DNA of 64,000 bases from Staphylococcus sp. KG4-3 (lineage in GTDB: Bacteria; Bacillota; Bacilli; Staphylococcales; Staphylococcaceae), in contig NZ_CP166245.1 in the NCBI RefSeq assembly GCF_033597815.2, positions 2,170,001 through 2,234,000 of the forward strand, in the 5' to 3' direction. The translations under genes were made by a program, and so were the position numbers. Each line of letters opens with the position of its first letter. The first letter of the stretch is position 1. A model generated the notes under the pieces. It was not told the DNA's origin, did not search any database, and saw only the letters and a program-made list of their open reading frames with translations. Of the stretch, positions 1 through 8,113 are shown one piece after another.

Positions 1-262
1 CTTTAATTTCATCTAACCAAGCTTGGCTTAAAGGTGTATTCTCTGGAAAAGTAAATGCTAAATGGTCGGAATATTGTTGTCTATGTAAACTTTGTTGCAT
101 TTCCATATGTTGCTTCCAATCCTTGATTGTAGGCATTTCTTTATACACCCATTTATTCGCATCATATACTAAAGGTTCTTCAGGTGTTAAATAAATTGTT
201 TTAATCTGATCATCAGAAAAAATTTTACCCTCTTGAAATATGTTTGCCATCGAAATTGCCAT
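1..262 (-). CDS. Hypothetical protein, N-terminal part only
   Basis: The reading frame starts at an ATG at 262 and runs off the left edge, so only about 87 N-terminal residues are visible. The start is preceded by AGGGTGA about seven bases upstream; a second in-frame ATG at 250 is possible. The visible part is hydrophilic, with no signal peptide or membrane segment, and contains the short string YLTPEEPL followed by several Trp and Gln residues. I have a weak memory of staphylococcal GNAT acetyltransferases with such an N-terminal extension, but the catalytic domain would lie outside the window. No function is assigned. Confidence 0.6.
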   Translation of the reverse strand, partial: MAISMANIFQEGKIFSDDQIKTIYLTPEEPLVYDANKWVYKEMPTIKDWKQHMEMQQSLHRQQYSDHLAFTFPENTPLSQAWLDEIK

Positions 263-321
263 GAACCGTCACCCTATCTTCTTCTGCCCATCAATTCTTA
301 TCTAATTGAATGTCTAAAAGT

Positions 322-870
322 TTATTTTAATAACTGTTTAAATTGGCTATGATTTAACATAATATTACCAATTAAACTTGCGACAATCGCTTTTAGAATA
401 TCAGCAGGTATAAATAATAGTGATAATGTAACAGATTTCGTGATAGGTAAATTAGTTATTAAGCCCATTATAATTGTACCTGCGATATCTAATAGTAAGA
501 CACCAAAAACTATTGTTGTAATTAATAGTACAACAAAATTAATTTTTTTAAAATATAAGTCCCTTACCAAGCCAATAATATATGTAACAACTGGATACAT
601 AAATAAAAATCCTGCTGACGGTCCTGCAAATACACCGATGCCACCTCGGCCACCTGATAGTAAAGGTAATCCTGCAGCTACTAGCAATAATAAGACAATG
701 ACACTTAACGTACCATATTTACGACCAAGCAAAATTGCCGCTAGAAATATACCGATATTCTGTAATACAATTGGCACAGGCATGACAGGCAATGGGATGG
801 CAGGCACAAACCCCAAAACAGCTATAATTGCTGTCATCAAAGCTGTATATACTAAATATTTTGTAGTCAA
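322..870 (-). CDS. bioY: Biotin transporter BioY (ECF substrate-binding subunit)
   Basis: This is a 182-residue integral membrane protein with about six hydrophobic helices, the usual size of BioY, the S component that binds biotin and works with the shared ECF energising module. The family hallmark is seen around residues 70-95: a Gly-rich GGRGGIGVFAGPSAGF stretch followed by a Tyr-Pro in a helix. The ATG at 870 follows a GGAGGAA ribosome site. The 41-bp palindrome at 903-943 upstream looks like a BirA operator, which fits biotin-dependent repression. No biotin synthesis genes are adjacent, so the gene probably serves uptake. The identification is firm; the regulation is inferred. Confidence 0.93.
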   Translation of the reverse strand: MTTKYLVYTALMTAIIAVLGFVPAIPLPVMPVPIVLQNIGIFLAAILLGRKYGTLSVIVLLLLVAAGLPLLSGGRGGIGVFAGPSAGFLFMYPVVTYIIGLVRDLYFKKINFVVLLITTIVFGVLLLDIAGTIIMGLITNLPITKSVTLSLLFIPADILKAIVASLIGNIMLNHSQFKQLLK

Positions 871-902
871 AGTGATTCCTCCTTCAATGAAAAAAATTAT
901 AC

Positions 903-943
903 CACAAATGTAAACTAATAAAAACTATTAGTTTACATTTGTG
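903..943. promoter_or_regulatory. BirA-like operator upstream of bioY
   Basis: Perfect inverted repeat: an 18-base arm at 903-920 containing TGTAAACTAATA is separated by five bases from its exact complement at 926-943. The TGTAAAC / GTTTACA halves resemble the biotin-repressor (BirA) operators known in Firmicutes, and the site sits 33 bases upstream of the bioY start. Its right arm overlaps a second palindrome, TTGTGACGTCACAA, at 939-952. Confidence 0.75.
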
Positions 944-954
944 ACGTCACAATT

Positions 955-1010
955 TAAGGAGCGAGTTATAAGTCAAAAGTCTACCTTTGAATTCATATGC
1001 TCGCTCCTTA
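955..1010. terminator. Hairpin between fhuD2 and bioY
   Basis: The 11-base arm TAAGGAGCGAG at 955-965 is exactly complementary to CTCGCTCCTTA at 1000-1010, with a 34-base loop. It lies after the end of the fhuD2-type gene and before bioY. The arm resembles the GGAGCGAGACAGAAAT intergenic element seen elsewhere in the window. There is no clear U-run on the minus strand, so its terminator role is tentative. Confidence 0.5.
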
Positions 1011-1064
1011 GAGACTATTTCGTTATTAAATTTACTATCTTATACATTTAAAGAATATGAATTT

Positions 1065-1967
1065 CTAATTATTTAAAAATTTTTCTTTTAAATCTTTTCT
1101 CATATATTCTAGTGTATAAGGATCATTATACCAATATGTTTCTGCTTGAACTTGAATCACTTGATCCTTTTGAACAGCTGGTATATTTTGCCATAAATCT
1201 GTTTTTTCATAAGCTGGTTTCGATTTACCTTCACTTGTTGAAACAATATAATCACCTGCATAATCTGCAATCTTCTCTTGTTTCACTTCTGCCCAACCTT
1301 CTTTTTTAACTAAGTCGTTTAATTTGTCAGGCATTTTAAGACCAAATGCTTGATATAATACTTCGCCACCACGTCCCCAATTCGGTCCGTAGCTGTATAA
1401 TTTTTTATCAAATTCATCAAAGATAGAGACTGTTGCATCTTCACCAATTTTGTCTTTGATTTCTTGTCCATCTTTTTTAGTTTGAGCTTTCCATTCTTTT
1501 TCCCAAGAAGCTACTTTATCTTCTTTACCAAGTAATTTACCTAATTCTCTTTGTTGATCTAAATATTTATGCTTCCCATAGTCAAAAACAACAGTTGGTG
1601 CAATTTTATTGTATTTTTTAATATTTTTATCCGTAGAATAAACAATGATTAAGTCAGGCTTTGCTTTTGCTACCTTTTCTACATCATTTTCCCCAATTTT
1701 TTCTACCCCTTTAAACTTATCTTTTAGCAATTTACTACTATCTACTTGTTCGTTAACAGCTACAATATTACCGCCAAGATATTTAATACCACCTGCATAT
1801 GTAGGTGCTACAACTGCTATTCTTTCGGGTTTTTTAGGTATATCTATGCTTTTACCACTATCTAATTTATAAGATTTTGTTTCTTCTTTTTTGTCACTAT
1901 CTGATTTATTACCACATGCAGCTAAAATGAGTACTAAAACAAGTAACGGAAACAATAATTTTTTCAT
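1065..1967 (-). CDS. fhuD2: Iron(III)-hydroxamate-binding lipoprotein, FhuD2 type
   Basis: A 300-residue substrate-binding protein for ferric hydroxamate siderophores that would deliver ligand to the Fhu ABC permease. It has a lipoprotein signal with lipobox LAAC and acylated Cys18. The mature part has the class III binding-protein layout (two lobes joined by a long helix). Several stretches match my memory of S. aureus FhuD2: RIAVVAPTYAGG near residue 50, DLIIVYSTDKNIKKY near 105, and GRGGEVLYQAFGLK near 200. The ATG at 1967 follows a GGAGGAG site. A Fur box at 1982-2000 just upstream predicts iron repression. The ATPase and permeases are not adjacent, as in S. aureus, where fhuCBG is elsewhere. 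Confidence 0.93.
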   Translation of the reverse strand: MKKLLFPLLVLVLILAACGNKSDSDKKEETKSYKLDSGKSIDIPKKPERIAVVAPTYAGGIKYLGGNIVAVNEQVDSSKLLKDKFKGVEKIGENDVEKVAKAKPDLIIVYSTDKNIKKYNKIAPTVVFDYGKHKYLDQQRELGKLLGKEDKVASWEKEWKAQTKKDGQEIKDKIGEDATVSIFDEFDKKLYSYGPNWGRGGEVLYQAFGLKMPDKLNDLVKKEGWAEVKQEKIADYAGDYIVSTSEGKSKPAYEKTDLWQNIPAVQKDQVIQVQAETYWYNDPYTLEYMRKDLKEKFLNN

Positions 1968-1981
1968 AATTCTCCTCCAAT

Positions 1982-2000
1982 GAAAATGATTATCAGTACC
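1982..2000. promoter_or_regulatory. Fur box upstream of fhuD2
   Basis: GAAAATGATTATCAGTACC matches 16 of 19 positions of the consensus GATAATGATTATCATTATC and lies about 15-30 bases upstream of the lipoprotein gene start. This fits iron-dependent repression by Fur. Confidence 0.85.
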
Positions 2001-2074
2001 AATTGATTATATAATGATTCTAGTAATTTTACAATAGTAAACAAGTAAATTTTTATTTTTTTAATTATTAAAAA

Positions 2075-2103
2075 ATGCATTTAGACAATTTGTCTAAATG
2101 CAT
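2075..2103 (-). terminator. Terminator of the acyl-CoA dehydrogenase-like gene
   Basis: The arms ATGCATTTAGACAA (2075-2088) and TTGTCTAAATGCAT (2090-2103) pair perfectly over 14 bases. On the minus strand a TTTTT run follows. It lies 24 bases past the stop of the gene ending at 2127. Confidence 0.85.
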
Positions 2104-2126
2104 GGTTATTGTATTGCTCTTAATAT

Positions 2127-3278
2127 TTAAAAATGATCTAATACACTGTGTGCAATGTTTGTATATGCCATATCTTCCATAGGCGGATTGTGCAAACCTG
2201 CGCGCATGTCTCTATAATAACGTTGTAAAGGGCGTTCCATTTCAAGACTTTTCGCTCCTACAATTCGCATGGCAATATCTATAACTTCTAAACCTTGGTT
2301 CATCACCATTACTTTACTGGCAGACGTTTCATTCCATTTCACTTTTTCGGAACCTTCATTATTATACAAAGCAGCTGTACTCCATAAAAAATGACGTGCA
2401 GATAATAAAAGTGTTTCCATTTTTCCAATATTTTGTTGGACTGTAGGTAAATCACCAATAGTCCCTTCTATACTATTAGGACTGTAAGTTTTAGCAAAAC
2501 CCACTGCGTAATCACGTGCTGCTTGAGCGATACCTAAGTAAACACTTGGTATGTGTAATATCCAGCCATTTGGCTTTTTACCACTAGCTCCCCTTATTTC
2601 AACAAAATTTCCTTCTGGTAAATATACATCATTTAATACAAGGTCATGACTTTCTGTTGCACGCATACCTACCATATTCCAGTTATCAGCTATCTCCACA
2701 CCTGGAGTATCCTTAGTAACTAAGAAAAATCCTACTTGGTCAATAGCTTCGTAATAAGCACTTACCACAAAATGTGTAAGCCCTTTGCTCATAGAAGTAA
2801 ATGTTTTCACCCCATTAAGTACAAATCCACCGTCTACTTTTACTGCGTTTGTTGCAGGTCTACCTCCACGCGTTGGGCTACCAGTTTCCGCTTCACTAAC
2901 AGCCCTATTCACCAATGCCCCTTGTTTTATTGCTTCAGCAAATTGGTCAAGCATATCAGGTTCCCACATTTGTTGTTCATATAATTGTCCAATTACACTT
3001 AAATGCCAACCTATTGATAAAGCAGTTGCACCATCGATTAATCCCAAATAACTTTGAAGTATCACCATGTCTTCAATAGTCGCACCTTCACCGCCGTATG
3101 CTTTAGGCAACGTCAACAATGTATAACCTTCATTTACAAGCCATTTAATATTTTCGTAGGGAAAATGTGAATGTATATCATTATATTCCGCTCTCGCTCT
3201 AAAATCGTCTTTTACAGTATCTAATTTAGCAATCCATTTTTCTTGAATCTCCGTATGTATTAATGCGGACGTATTCAT
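2127..3278 (-). CDS. Acyl-CoA dehydrogenase-like flavoprotein, possibly for sulfur acquisition
   Basis: A 383-residue protein with the fold of acyl-CoA dehydrogenases and related flavin monooxygenases: an N-terminal helical domain, a middle beta domain (SEAETGSPTRGG and GFVLNGVKTFTSM near residues 125-160) and a C-terminal four-helix bundle ending in a YRDMRAG stretch. I chose the ATG at 3278, not the upstream frame opening at 3362, because AGGTGAAGG lies directly before it. It is divergent from a cystine-type ABC operon that begins about 150 bases away. Relatives of this family (SfnB/SfnC, DszC) are sulfur-scavenging flavin enzymes, so a role in sulfur release is at least as likely as fatty-acid oxidation; no other beta-oxidation gene is nearby. 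The family is certain, the substrate unknown. Confidence 0.8.
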   Translation of the reverse strand: MNTSALIHTEIQEKWIAKLDTVKDDFRARAEYNDIHSHFPYENIKWLVNEGYTLLTLPKAYGGEGATIEDMVILQSYLGLIDGATALSIGWHLSVIGQLYEQQMWEPDMLDQFAEAIKQGALVNRAVSEAETGSPTRGGRPATNAVKVDGGFVLNGVKTFTSMSKGLTHFVVSAYYEAIDQVGFFLVTKDTPGVEIADNWNMVGMRATESHDLVLNDVYLPEGNFVEIRGASGKKPNGWILHIPSVYLGIAQAARDYAVGFAKTYSPNSIEGTIGDLPTVQQNIGKMETLLLSARHFLWSTAALYNNEGSEKVKWNETSASKVMVMNQGLEVIDIAMRIVGAKSLEMERPLQRYYRDMRAGLHNPPMEDMAYTNIAHSVLDHF

Positions 3279-3369
3279 TTCCTTCACCTCGATTATCACT
3301 TTTTCCTTATTAAATACAAGTTTAACACTCGCCATGATTGAAATAAAGCTTTTCAAGCACAAAATCCTT

Positions 3370-3400
3370 ACTTTACCGATAAGATTTATTGTGATAATTT
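3370..3400. promoter_or_regulatory. Possible CymR-type site between divergent sulfur genes
   Basis: The shared intergenic region holds CCGATAAGATTTATTG around 3376-3391. It loosely resembles the CCNATAA-type sites bound by the cysteine repressor CymR. The match is by eye only and a precise consensus comparison was not possible. Confidence 0.25.
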
Positions 3401-3429
3401 ATACTTAATGAAATATTGGGGGAAATTGA

Positions 3430-4179
3430 ATGATTAACGTTAAACATCTTATACATAAATATAATGAAAATACGATACTCAATGACGTAAGTTTTAGCCA
3501 AGAACAAGGAACTGTCACTGCAATTATCGGGCCAAGTGGTTCTGGTAAAACAACGCTGTTAAGGACTTTAAATGCATTAGCCCTACCAGAATCTGGAACG
3601 ATTACTATTGGCAATGAAACATTTAACACTTCAAAACATACTAAAAAAGACATTGCAAAATTACGACAAAAATCTGCAATGGTCTTCCAAAATTATAATT
3701 TATTTAAGAATAAAACTATCTTAGAAAATATAACTGTCGGTTTAATACATGGTAAAAATCACAGTACAACTCAAGCAAAAGAAATAGCGCTCTCCTATTT
3801 AGAACGTGTTAATTTAGCAAGCCAAAAAGACAAATACCCAATTCAATTGTCTGGCGGTCAAAGTCAACGTATTGGTATCATCCGTGCTCTTGCTCTTAAT
3901 CCGGATGTATTACTGTTGGATGAACCAACTTCTGCACTAGACCCAGAATCTATACAAGGTGTACTATCTCTCATTAAATCTATTGCACAAGAAGGTATGA
4001 CGATGGTTTTAGTAACACATGAAATTGAATTTGCTAAAGCTATTGCCGATCAAATGATATTTATTGATGATGGTCAAATTATTCATCATGGCACACCTCA
4101 AGAGGTATTAGATAATAATAACTCAGAAAGAATAAATCGCTTCTTAAACAAAGTAAGCACGGAGCGTGATAAACAATGA
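3430..4179 (+). CDS. Amino-acid (cystine-type) ABC transporter ATP-binding protein
   Basis: A 249-residue polar-amino-acid ABC ATPase. Walker A is GPSGSGKT at residues 34-41, the Q-loop sits in MVFQNYNLF, the signature is LSGGQSQR, and Walker B is VLLLDEPT with the switch His in VTHEIEF. The ATG at 3430 follows a GGGGGAAA ribosome site. Its stop overlaps the start of the lipoprotein gene by four bases (ATGA), so the four genes 3430-6425 form one translationally coupled operon. The order ATPase, binding protein, permease, permease recalls the B. subtilis Tcy/Ytm cystine and sulfur-compound transporters. The divergent flavoprotein supports a sulfur substrate, but the sequence does not prove it. 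Confidence 0.88.
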   Translation: MINVKHLIHKYNENTILNDVSFSQEQGTVTAIIGPSGSGKTTLLRTLNALALPESGTITIGNETFNTSKHTKKDIAKLRQKSAMVFQNYNLFKNKTILENITVGLIHGKNHSTTQAKEIALSYLERVNLASQKDKYPIQLSGGQSQRIGIIRALALNPDVLLLDEPTSALDPESIQGVLSLIKSIAQEGMTMVLVTHEIEFAKAIADQMIFIDDGQIIHHGTPQEVLDNNNSERINRFLNKVSTERDKQ

Positions 4180-5030
4180 CATCTAAAAAAAGATTTATTA
4201 CCGCCATTATACTTTCATCGATTTTCGTTTTAACTGCTTGTACTCAAAATGATAATTCAAATAAAGAATCTCACAAAAAAGAAGTTAAAGTAGCACTGTC
4301 AGCAGAGGTGAATCCACCCTACTTGTATACCAATAAGCAAAACCAGTTTGTAGGGCTAGATATGGACTATATGAAATTAATCGAAAAAAAGTTACCACAA
4401 TATGATTTTAAATATGAAGTAGGTGAAGAAGAATCAAATTTAGTTGGTATTGGTGCTGGTAAATTTGATATGGGAATTAACTGGTTTTTCAAAACACCTG
4501 AACGCGAAAAACAATTTCTGTACCAAGATGTGCCCTATAGTTATGCCTTGCCTATGTTAGTAGTCAATCGTAACAATACGGATATACACAGTTTAGACGA
4601 TTTACCTGGAAAATCAATTACACCCATGGCGCCTAGTGGTGGACTATATTCCATCTTATCTCAGTACAACAAAAATAATTCATCAAAAATCAATATTAAT
4701 ACGATTCAAGAACCTTCTAATGGAGACAACTTAAAAATGGTCAGTCAGCAGCGACGTGACGCTATGTTATTAAACTGGAACACTTATAAAGCCATTCAAA
4801 AACAAGTCAAAGAAAATGTTAAAATTGGAGGTATTGTAAAAAAAGAGCCTCTGCATATCGTTTATAATAAAAAACATCAAAAATTACATGATGACATTGA
4901 TCAAGCGACATTAGAACTTAAAAAGGAAGGTAAATTACAAGCACTTTCAGAAAAATATTTTGATATTAATGTATTCGATGACTTAGACGAAATAAATCAC
5001 AAAAAGTCGCAATTGGAGGTGCAACGATAA
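4176..5030 (+). CDS. Amino-acid-type ABC transporter substrate-binding lipoprotein
   Basis: A 284-residue extracytoplasmic solute-binding protein of family 3. It has a lipoprotein signal with lipobox LTAC and acylated Cys22, then the usual opening EVKVALSAEVNPPYLY and the downstream FVGLDMDYMKLIEKK, where family members bind an amino-acid ligand. Near residues 95-115 the FDMGINWFFKTPERE segment replaces the common DxxxxxxxxT(P)ER motif. It would capture cystine or a related sulfur compound for the neighbouring permeases. Its start overlaps the ATPase gene and its stop overlaps the next start (TAATG). The ligand is inferred from context only. Confidence 0.85.
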   Translation: MTSKKRFITAIILSSIFVLTACTQNDNSNKESHKKEVKVALSAEVNPPYLYTNKQNQFVGLDMDYMKLIEKKLPQYDFKYEVGEEESNLVGIGAGKFDMGINWFFKTPEREKQFLYQDVPYSYALPMLVVNRNNTDIHSLDDLPGKSITPMAPSGGLYSILSQYNKNNSSKININTIQEPSNGDNLKMVSQQRRDAMLLNWNTYKAIQKQVKENVKIGGIVKKEPLHIVYNKKHQKLHDDIDQATLELKKEGKLQALSEKYFDINVFDDLDEINHKKSQLEVQR

Positions 5031-5713
5031 TGCAATCTGTAAATTGGTTAGATTTGTTTGGACAAGTATTACAGCAATTGCCGTTAACTCTGTTAATGAT
5101 TGTTATGTCATTAATATGTGCGTTGATTCTAGGTTTTATGTTAGCTCTTATTCGCATTAAACAGATTAAGGTACTTTCGCCAATTGTAAGAATTTATTTA
5201 TCTTTTATACGTAGCACACCACTACTTTTACAACTATTTTTAGTTTACTTTGCATTACCACAATTATTGTTATTGATTCATATAGATATTAATCATTTTA
5301 GTAGATTATTTTTCGTTATCTTAGCCTTCACATTACATACTGGAGCTTATTTATCAGAAATAATACGTGCTGGATATCAATCTGTAGACTACCATCAAAT
5401 AGAAGCCGGTTTATCAATCGGCCTATCCTACCCTAGAATGCTAAAAGAAATAATCGTTCCACAGGCTTTAAGAAATAGTATTCCAAATTTAACAACGCAA
5501 ATTATCGAATTAGTAAAAGATACTTCATTAGCTTTTACAATAGGCATCATTGACATGATGGGGCAAGTTAAATTAATTATCGGAAATAATTACGGTTTAG
5601 GCATGTTAGAAGTTTATATTGTCATTTCAATCATCTATTGGATTATCGCTTTAATTATACAAGGCACATTTACTTTAATAGATAAACGCTCACAAAAACC
5701 ATACCGCATTTAA
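5030..5713 (+). CDS. Amino-acid ABC transporter permease (first)
   Basis: A 227-residue inner-membrane permease of the His/Glu/Gln/Arg/opine family with about five helices. The cytoplasmic EAA loop is visible as EAGLSIGLSYPRMLKEI followed by VPQALRNSIP, the site that contacts the ATPase. The N-terminal FIRSTPLLLQLF motif is typical of this family. The ATG at 5030 shares a base with the preceding stop codon. It likely forms a heterodimer with the product of the next gene, since the two are similar in size and motifs but clearly different in sequence. Confidence 0.88.
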   Translation: MQSVNWLDLFGQVLQQLPLTLLMIVMSLICALILGFMLALIRIKQIKVLSPIVRIYLSFIRSTPLLLQLFLVYFALPQLLLLIHIDINHFSRLFFVILAFTLHTGAYLSEIIRAGYQSVDYHQIEAGLSIGLSYPRMLKEIIVPQALRNSIPNLTTQIIELVKDTSLAFTIGIIDMMGQVKLIIGNNYGLGMLEVYIVISIIYWIIALIIQGTFTLIDKRSQKPYRI

Positions 5714-5726
5714 GGAGGATATTCAT

Positions 5727-6425
5727 TTGGACTTTGTTTTATATACAATAACTGAAGTGCTTACAGGAGTTCCTAATACAATAATGATTTCTATTGTTGC
5801 CATAATCGTAGGTCTAATTGTAGGATTTTGCTTTGCACTGATTCGCTTAAAACACATTCCCGTACTATCACAAATTATCATAGTCTATAATTCATTTTTC
5901 AGAAGTACACCATTAATTGTTCAGCTGTTTATTTTATATTATGGATTACCTACATTTATTATATTTTTAAACGATCAATTCAGCTGGCATATTAATCCAG
6001 ATATTTTTTCACCTTTAATTATTGCTTTTATTGTTTTTTCATTACATGCGATAGCTTATCTATCTGAATCAATAAAAAGTGGATTACAGTCGGTAGAATT
6101 TGCTCAAATAGAAGCAGCTCAAAGTGTAGGTCTTTCAAGATTTCATATTTATAAAGAAATCGTTTTGCCTCAAGCTTTTGCGTATGCCCTGCCTAATATA
6201 GAAAATCAATTTATTATGCTAATAAAAGGTACCTCACTGGCATTTGCCGTACAAGTCACTGAAATTATGGCAGTAAGTCATATAATTGCTAATGAAGGAT
6301 ATAGGTTTATAACAGTTTATTCAGTTGCTGCAGCGTTTTATTGGTTATTAGCAATTTTATTAGAGTTCTTTTTTTCAAAAATGGAAAATAGAACAACACG
6401 TTATTTAAACACGCGTACAACTTAA
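5727..6425 (+). CDS. Amino-acid ABC transporter permease (second), TTG start
   Basis: A 232-residue paralogue of the preceding permease with the same RSTPLIVQLF and EAAQSVGLSRFHIYKEI / LPQAFAYALP motifs, so the transporter membrane part is probably a heterodimer. Translation most likely starts at a TTG at 5727: a strong GGAGGA lies eight bases upstream and there is no ATG at suitable spacing. It is the last gene of the operon; the nearest hairpin with a T-run is about 245 bases downstream. Confidence 0.87.
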   Translation: MDFVLYTITEVLTGVPNTIMISIVAIIVGLIVGFCFALIRLKHIPVLSQIIIVYNSFFRSTPLIVQLFILYYGLPTFIIFLNDQFSWHINPDIFSPLIIAFIVFSLHAIAYLSESIKSGLQSVEFAQIEAAQSVGLSRFHIYKEIVLPQAFAYALPNIENQFIMLIKGTSLAFAVQVTEIMAVSHIIANEGYRFITVYSVAAAFYWLLAILLEFFFSKMENRTTRYLNTRTT

Positions 6426-6670
6426 TATAGGTTAATAGGTTGTTAAATAGCTTTAAAGGATGGATAAATTCATTACTAAAGTAATACATCTTTTACCTAT
6501 ACCTTTAAAACTGCAACATTTTTGCTTTATTGGTAGTTTTATTCTTTCTCTAAATTATTTAACTTACCATAATTAAAAATATTCAATGGTTATACGTTTA
6601 ACTCAGTCCCTTTAATATCATAAATACAAAATCACTTTCAAAATAATTACAATTGAGGAATTTAACTCAT

Positions 6671-6730
6671 AAAAAACAAAGGATACATTATCAGGCTTTT
6701 ACATCTTGAACTTTGTATCCTTTGTTTTTT
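6671..6730. terminator. Bidirectional terminator between ABC operon and PTS IIC gene
   Basis: AAAAAACAAAGGATACA at 6671-6687 pairs exactly with TGTATCCTTTGTTTTTT at 6714-6730. Both sides carry A/T runs, so it can end transcripts from both convergent genes. The remainder of the 6426-6842 gap is AT-rich with no other feature I can support. Confidence 0.85.
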
Positions 6731-6842
6731 AATAATTTTTATACATATAAATATGTAAGGACATGACAAAAATAAATAATTTCTAAATAGCGCTTATTGT
6801 CTCTACCCTTTCTATATCAGTCAACATTTCACTTACAAAATT

Positions 6843-7925
6843 TTATAAAGCTAAACTTTTAGCATATTGCTTTTTTAATTTGTAATATTTTTTGACCTTT
6901 TTAGACATCGTGCCATTTTGTAATTCATCTTTAGTGATAATTGGGTAATTTTTAAACATTAGTGAACCTAAATATCCACAAATTGCGCTACTGAGAGCAC
7001 ACATGACTGCGACTATAATCACAGTTAACGCATTATTAAATCCAAACATAACCATAAGTCCAGCTATTGGTGTAGCAGTTCCTGTTGCATCATTAACTAA
7101 TCCAAACATAGCTATAATCACCCCAGAAATTGCACCCCCCATAAAGTTAGTTATGTATACAGGCACCGGGTTTGCAGTTACAATATCTGCTTGAGATAAC
7201 GGTTCAATAGCTACTGAAATCGTTGTTTTACGATCTCCAAACTTCATCCGCTTAAATAGTACGAAATTCATAAATGAAGATCCAAATACTGCTAATGCAC
7301 CTATAGCCATTGGTGTACCAGTTAACCCTAGTAATGCAGTCAATGCCATTGAGCTTAATGGTGCAGTAGCAACCACTGTAATAATCCCCCCTAAAACAAT
7401 ACCCATTAATATTGGACTTGATGTAGTTGATTCTTTAATAATATTACCGATTTGAAGCAAGCTTGCATCAACCAAAGGTTTAGTTGCAATTGCAATTAAT
7501 CTGGTAATTGGTGCAATAACAATGATTGCTGCGATTAAATCGAGTCCGTCTGGTAATTTTTCTTCCATCCACTTCATACCAAAACTAGCAATATAAGCTG
7601 CAATGAATCCTGGTAGTAAATCCATATTGCCACAAGCAACAGCAATTACGAATGCATATACAGGAGACACGCCCATTGCTAATGCGACTAAACCAGCAGC
7701 TGCAACACCGCCAAGACCGCCAGCAACATCTCCTAAATCTCCTAAAAATGGTATACCAATCAAATCTCCACCTACATACTTATGAAATGCTTCAACTAAA
7801 AATGACGCAATTGCAGCATTGGCAAGTGCTCCCATCGCTTTACCACCATTAGGCGCTTTACTTGTGAATAATGTAAACAAACATAAAACAATCCCTAAAA
7901 ATATAACTCCAATTAGTAAATTCAT
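6843..7925 (-). CDS. Orphan PTS IIC-type membrane protein, PfoR family
   Basis: A 360-residue, very hydrophobic protein with about nine to ten membrane segments, belonging to the PTS_EIIC_2 (PfoR/RegA) family: GGLGGVAAAGLVALAMG near residue 70, GNMDLLPGF near 98 and NPVPVYITNFMGGAISG near 250. I chose the ATG at 7925, preceded by AAAGGTG, over the longer opening at 7970. No IIA or IIB partner is encoded nearby, so whether it transports a sugar is uncertain. PfoR was named for an effect on toxin expression in Clostridium, which proves nothing here. It is upstream-adjacent to sarR but separated by about 190 bases and probably transcribed separately. Confidence 0.75.
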   Translation of the reverse strand: MNLLIGVIFLGIVLCLFTLFTSKAPNGGKAMGALANAAIASFLVEAFHKYVGGDLIGIPFLGDLGDVAGGLGGVAAAGLVALAMGVSPVYAFVIAVACGNMDLLPGFIAAYIASFGMKWMEEKLPDGLDLIAAIIVIAPITRLIAIATKPLVDASLLQIGNIIKESTTSSPILMGIVLGGIITVVATAPLSSMALTALLGLTGTPMAIGALAVFGSSFMNFVLFKRMKFGDRKTTISVAIEPLSQADIVTANPVPVYITNFMGGAISGVIIAMFGLVNDATGTATPIAGLMVMFGFNNALTVIIVAVMCALSSAICGYLGSLMFKNYPIITKDELQNGTMSKKVKKYYKLKKQYAKSLAL

Positions 7926-8113
7926 AATAACACCTTTCCCAGTCGTTTTGTATGCGCTTTCATTCAACAAATATTAGTATAACACAGTTAATTTGTTTCT
8001 AAAAACAAATATTAGTTAAATACTTAATAAATATTTTAATTTTACATTATTCAGAATATTCATTTTAATTTTACTTATGTACAATTCTATTTTATCATTA
8101 CGTTCATCAGCCA

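Noticed and set aside
440..913. Plus-strand open frame opposite bioY
   Set aside because: It mirrors a hydrophobic membrane gene on the other strand, giving Pro/Thr/Ile-rich noise, and has no ribosome site.
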